Positions 6,287 to 8,424 of a stretch of DNA of 8,424 nt are shown one piece after another. The notes beneath the pieces are model-generated. The model ran no database searches. It saw nothing but the letters and a program-made list of their open reading frames with translations, and was not told the origin of the DNA. The DNA comes from CAJQND01 sp051010055 (GTDB lineage Bacteria; Pseudomonadota; Alphaproteobacteria; Rhizobiales; CAJQND01). The stretch's first letter is position 1; each line of letters opens with the position of its first letter. Both the position numbers and the translations under genes were made by a program. The stretch lies in assembly GCA_051010055.1 (NCBI GenBank), contig JBPCVY010000217.1, positions 1-8,424 on the forward strand. The letters are read 5' to 3'.

Positions 6287-8424
6287 ATGTCCGGCGTAAA
6301 TGAAATCCGAAAAGGTTTTCTCGACTATTTTGTCAAGCACGGCCATGAGGCCGTTGCCTCTAGTCCGCTCGTGCCGCGCAACGACCCAACGCTTATGTTT
6401 GTCAATTCGGGCATGGTGCAGTTCAAAAACGTTTTTACCGGGGTTGAAAAGCGGGATTATTCGCGCGCGGTGACGGCGCAAAAGTGTGTGCGTGCGGGCG
6501 GCAAGCACAATGATCTCGACAATGTGGGTTACACCGCCCGCCACCACACATTCTTTGAGATGCTCGGCAACTTTTCCTTTGGCGACTATTTCAAGGATGT
6601 CGCAATCGAACTTGCGTGGAACCTTGTCACCAAGGAATTCGGACTTCCGGAAAAGAAACTGCTGGTCACTGTTTTTTCGGAAGATGATGAGGCCTTTGGT
6701 CTTTGGAAAAAAGTAGCCGGGCTACCCGAAGACCGGATATTGCGCATTCCTACATCGGACAATTTCTGGGCAATGGGTGATACCGGCCCGTGCGGTCCCT
6801 GTTCCGAGATTTTCTACGATCATGGCGATCACATACCTGGCGGCCCTCCTGGCAGCCCGGATGAAGATGGCGACCGGTTTATTGAGATCTGGAACCTGGT
6901 GTTCATGCAGTATGAGCAACTCACCAAGGACGAGCGCACCAACCTGCCGCGTCCGTCCATCGACACCGGCATGGGGTTGGAGCGTATCTCCGCTGTGCTT
7001 CAGGACACCCATGACAATTATGAAACCGATCTTTTCCGAGCCCTCATCGGGGCGATTGAAGATCAGGTGGGTAAGGAATCAGAAGGCCCCCAACAGGCAT
7101 CCTACCGGGTGGTTGCCGATCACCTGCGCGCATCAAGTTTCCTCATTGCCGACGGGGTACTGCCTTCCAACGAAGGGCGCGGTTATGTTTTGCGCCGCAT
7201 TATGCGCCGGGCCATGCGCCATGCGGAACTTCTCGGGGTAACCGAACCGCTTATGTGGAAGTTGGTGCCTGCGCTCACCCGCGAAATGGGCCAGGCTTAT
7301 CCCGAACTCTTGCGCGGCGAGGCGCTCATCACCGAAACCCTCAACCTTGAGGAAAACCGCTTCCGCAAGACACTGGAACGTGGCCTTAAAATCCTTGCAG
7401 ATGATTCAGAGGGCCTTGGCAGCGGTGAAGTTTTTTCCGGCGATGTGGCCTTCAAGCTTTATGACACATATGGATTCCCGCTCGATCTCACCGAAGATGC
7501 CCTGAAAGGGCGCGGCGTTTCAGTCGATACCGATGCATTTGATGCGGCCATGGAAAAACAGCGCGCTGAGGCCCGCAAGGCCTGGTCAGGTTCAGGAGAT
7601 GCGGCAACCGAAGTCATTTGGTTCAAACTGCGCGAGGCACATGGGGCGACCGATTTTCTTGGGTACGACACTGAAACCGCCGAAGGGGTCATTGCCGCCA
7701 TCGTTTCAAACGGTGCGCCGGTGGACAACATTTCAGAAGGTGCAGAAGCTTCTCTGGTTTTGAACCAGACGCCGTTTTACGGCGAATCCGGCGGCCAGAT
7801 TGGCGATCGCGGTGAGATCAAAACCACTGAAGGTGCCGTATTCTTGGTGGAAGATACCCAGAAGAAAGCTGACGGTCTTCATGTTCACACGGGCCGTCTT
7901 GTGAGCGGCAGCCTGAATGCTGGCGATGCTGCAGAACTGATTGTGGACCACGGCAGGCGTCAGGGTGTGCGCATTCATCACTCTGCAACCCACCTTCTGC
8001 ATGAAGCCCTGCGTCAAACCCTTGGCGATCACGTGGCCCAGAAAGGTTCGCTGGTGGATCCTGAACGTTTGCGGTTCGACTTTTCTCATCCAAAGGCCGT
8101 TGGTATTGATGAAATTGCCAAAACCGAGCGAATCTCCAACAGCGTGGTTGATCAAAATGATGAAGTCTCCACTCGGCTGATGAGCGTTGATGATGCCATT
8201 GAGGAAGGCGCCATGGCCCTGTTTGGCGAAAAATATGGTGACGAGGTGCGCGTCGTTTCCATGGGCCGTAACCTGGAAGGCTCCAACACGCCGGCCTATT
8301 CGCTGGAGCTGTGCGGGGGCACCCATGTGGGCCGCACCGGCGACATCGGGCTCATCAAGGTTATTGGCGAAACGGCGGTGGCCGCCGGTGTGCGCCGGAT
8401 TGAGGCGTTGGCCGGGGAAAAGGC
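6287..8424 (+). CDS. alaS: Alanine--tRNA ligase (3' end outside window)
   Basis: Alanyl-tRNA synthetase charges tRNA-Ala with alanine in the cytoplasm and hydrolyses mischarged Ser- or Gly-tRNA-Ala. The frame is open from ATG 6287 to the window end: 712 codons of an expected 880 or so, so the missing part is the end of the editing region and the C-terminal C-Ala domain. Visible landmarks are the N-terminal FLDYF block, motif 1 region NDPTLMFVNSGMVQFKN, CVRAGGKHNDLDNVG, motif 2 RHHTFFEMLGNFSFGDYF (from residue 85), TGPCGPCSEIFYD, and motif 3 GMGLERI (from residue 228). The editing domain carries the zinc ligands HSATH (His565, His569) and CGGTH (Cys676, His680), all intact. No frameshift is seen. 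The start is fixed by GGAG 5 nt upstream and by the typical MSGVNEIRKGFLDYF opening. Confidence 0.98.
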   Translation, partial: MSGVNEIRKGFLDYFVKHGHEAVASSPLVPRNDPTLMFVNSGMVQFKNVFTGVEKRDYSRAVTAQKCVRAGGKHNDLDNVGYTARHHTFFEMLGNFSFGDYFKDVAIELAWNLVTKEFGLPEKKLLVTVFSEDDEAFGLWKKVAGLPEDRILRIPTSDNFWAMGDTGPCGPCSEIFYDHGDHIPGGPPGSPDEDGDRFIEIWNLVFMQYEQLTKDERTNLPRPSIDTGMGLERISAVLQDTHDNYETDLFRALIGAIEDQVGKESEGPQQASYRVVADHLRASSFLIADGVLPSNEGRGYVLRRIMRRAMRHAELLGVTEPLMWKLVPALTREMGQAYPELLRGEALITETLNLEENRFRKTLERGLKILADDSEGLGSGEVFSGDVAFKLYDTYGFPLDLTEDALKGRGVSVDTDAFDAAMEKQRAEARKAWSGSGDAATEVIWFKLREAHGATDFLGYDTETAEGVIAAIVSNGAPVDNISEGAEASLVLNQTPFYGESGGQIGDRGEIKTTEGAVFLVEDTQKKADGLHVHTGRLVSGSLNAGDAAELIVDHGRRQGVRIHHSATHLLHEALRQTLGDHVAQKGSLVDPERLRFDFSHPKAVGIDEIAKTERISNSVVDQNDEVSTRLMSVDDAIEEGAMALFGEKYGDEVRVVSMGRNLEGSNTPAYSLELCGGTHVGRTGDIGLIKVIGETAVAAGVRRIEALAGEK

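Noticed and set aside
7733..8326. Minus-strand open frame of 197 codons antisense to alaS
   Set aside because: It lies opposite the AlaRS editing domain with intact zinc ligands and has no recognisable domain or start signals.

Overview
The window looks like chromosomal DNA from an alphaproteobacterium, most likely of the order Hyphomicrobiales (Rhizobiales). The grounds are the RecA sequence with its MxRSNLxLVE-type N-terminus, the recA-alaS gene order common in that order, a GAAC-N7-GAAC-type SOS site rather than an E. coli-type one, and the moderately GC-rich codon use from about position 889 onward. This placement rests on recognition and no database search was run.

Layout. Positions 2-641 hold the remains of a gene for a nucleoside 2-deoxyribosyltransferase-like (NDT/TIR-like fold) protein. 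It is cut by the window edge and interrupted by two single-base, deletion-type frameshifts. It is visibly more AT-rich than the rest and reads as accessory DNA. Positions 642-888 are non-coding and carry a repeated 10-mer. Then come a PuuB-like FAD-dependent amine oxidase (889-2211) and, 31 bp on, an amidase-signature hydrolase (2243-3583), probably one operon. A peptidase M19-like protein (4558-3587, minus strand) converges on the amidase with a 3-bp gap. An AT-rich divergent promoter region (4559-4805) separates it from recA (4806-5912) and contains a likely LexA box. Between recA and alaS lies a compact set of nested inverted repeats ending in a very strong intrinsic terminator (5983-6144), which I read as a probable small structured RNA. 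alaS starts at 6287 and runs off the right edge after 712 codons.

How the genes may work together. recA and alaS are housekeeping genes. The oxidase, amidase and M19-like protein plausibly form a small catabolic set for amine/amide or peptide-like compounds, but the substrate cannot be read from the sequence. The points most worth a second look are the unidentified RNA between recA and alaS, the M19-like protein whose canonical metal ligands are replaced, and the doubly frameshifted NDT-like gene.
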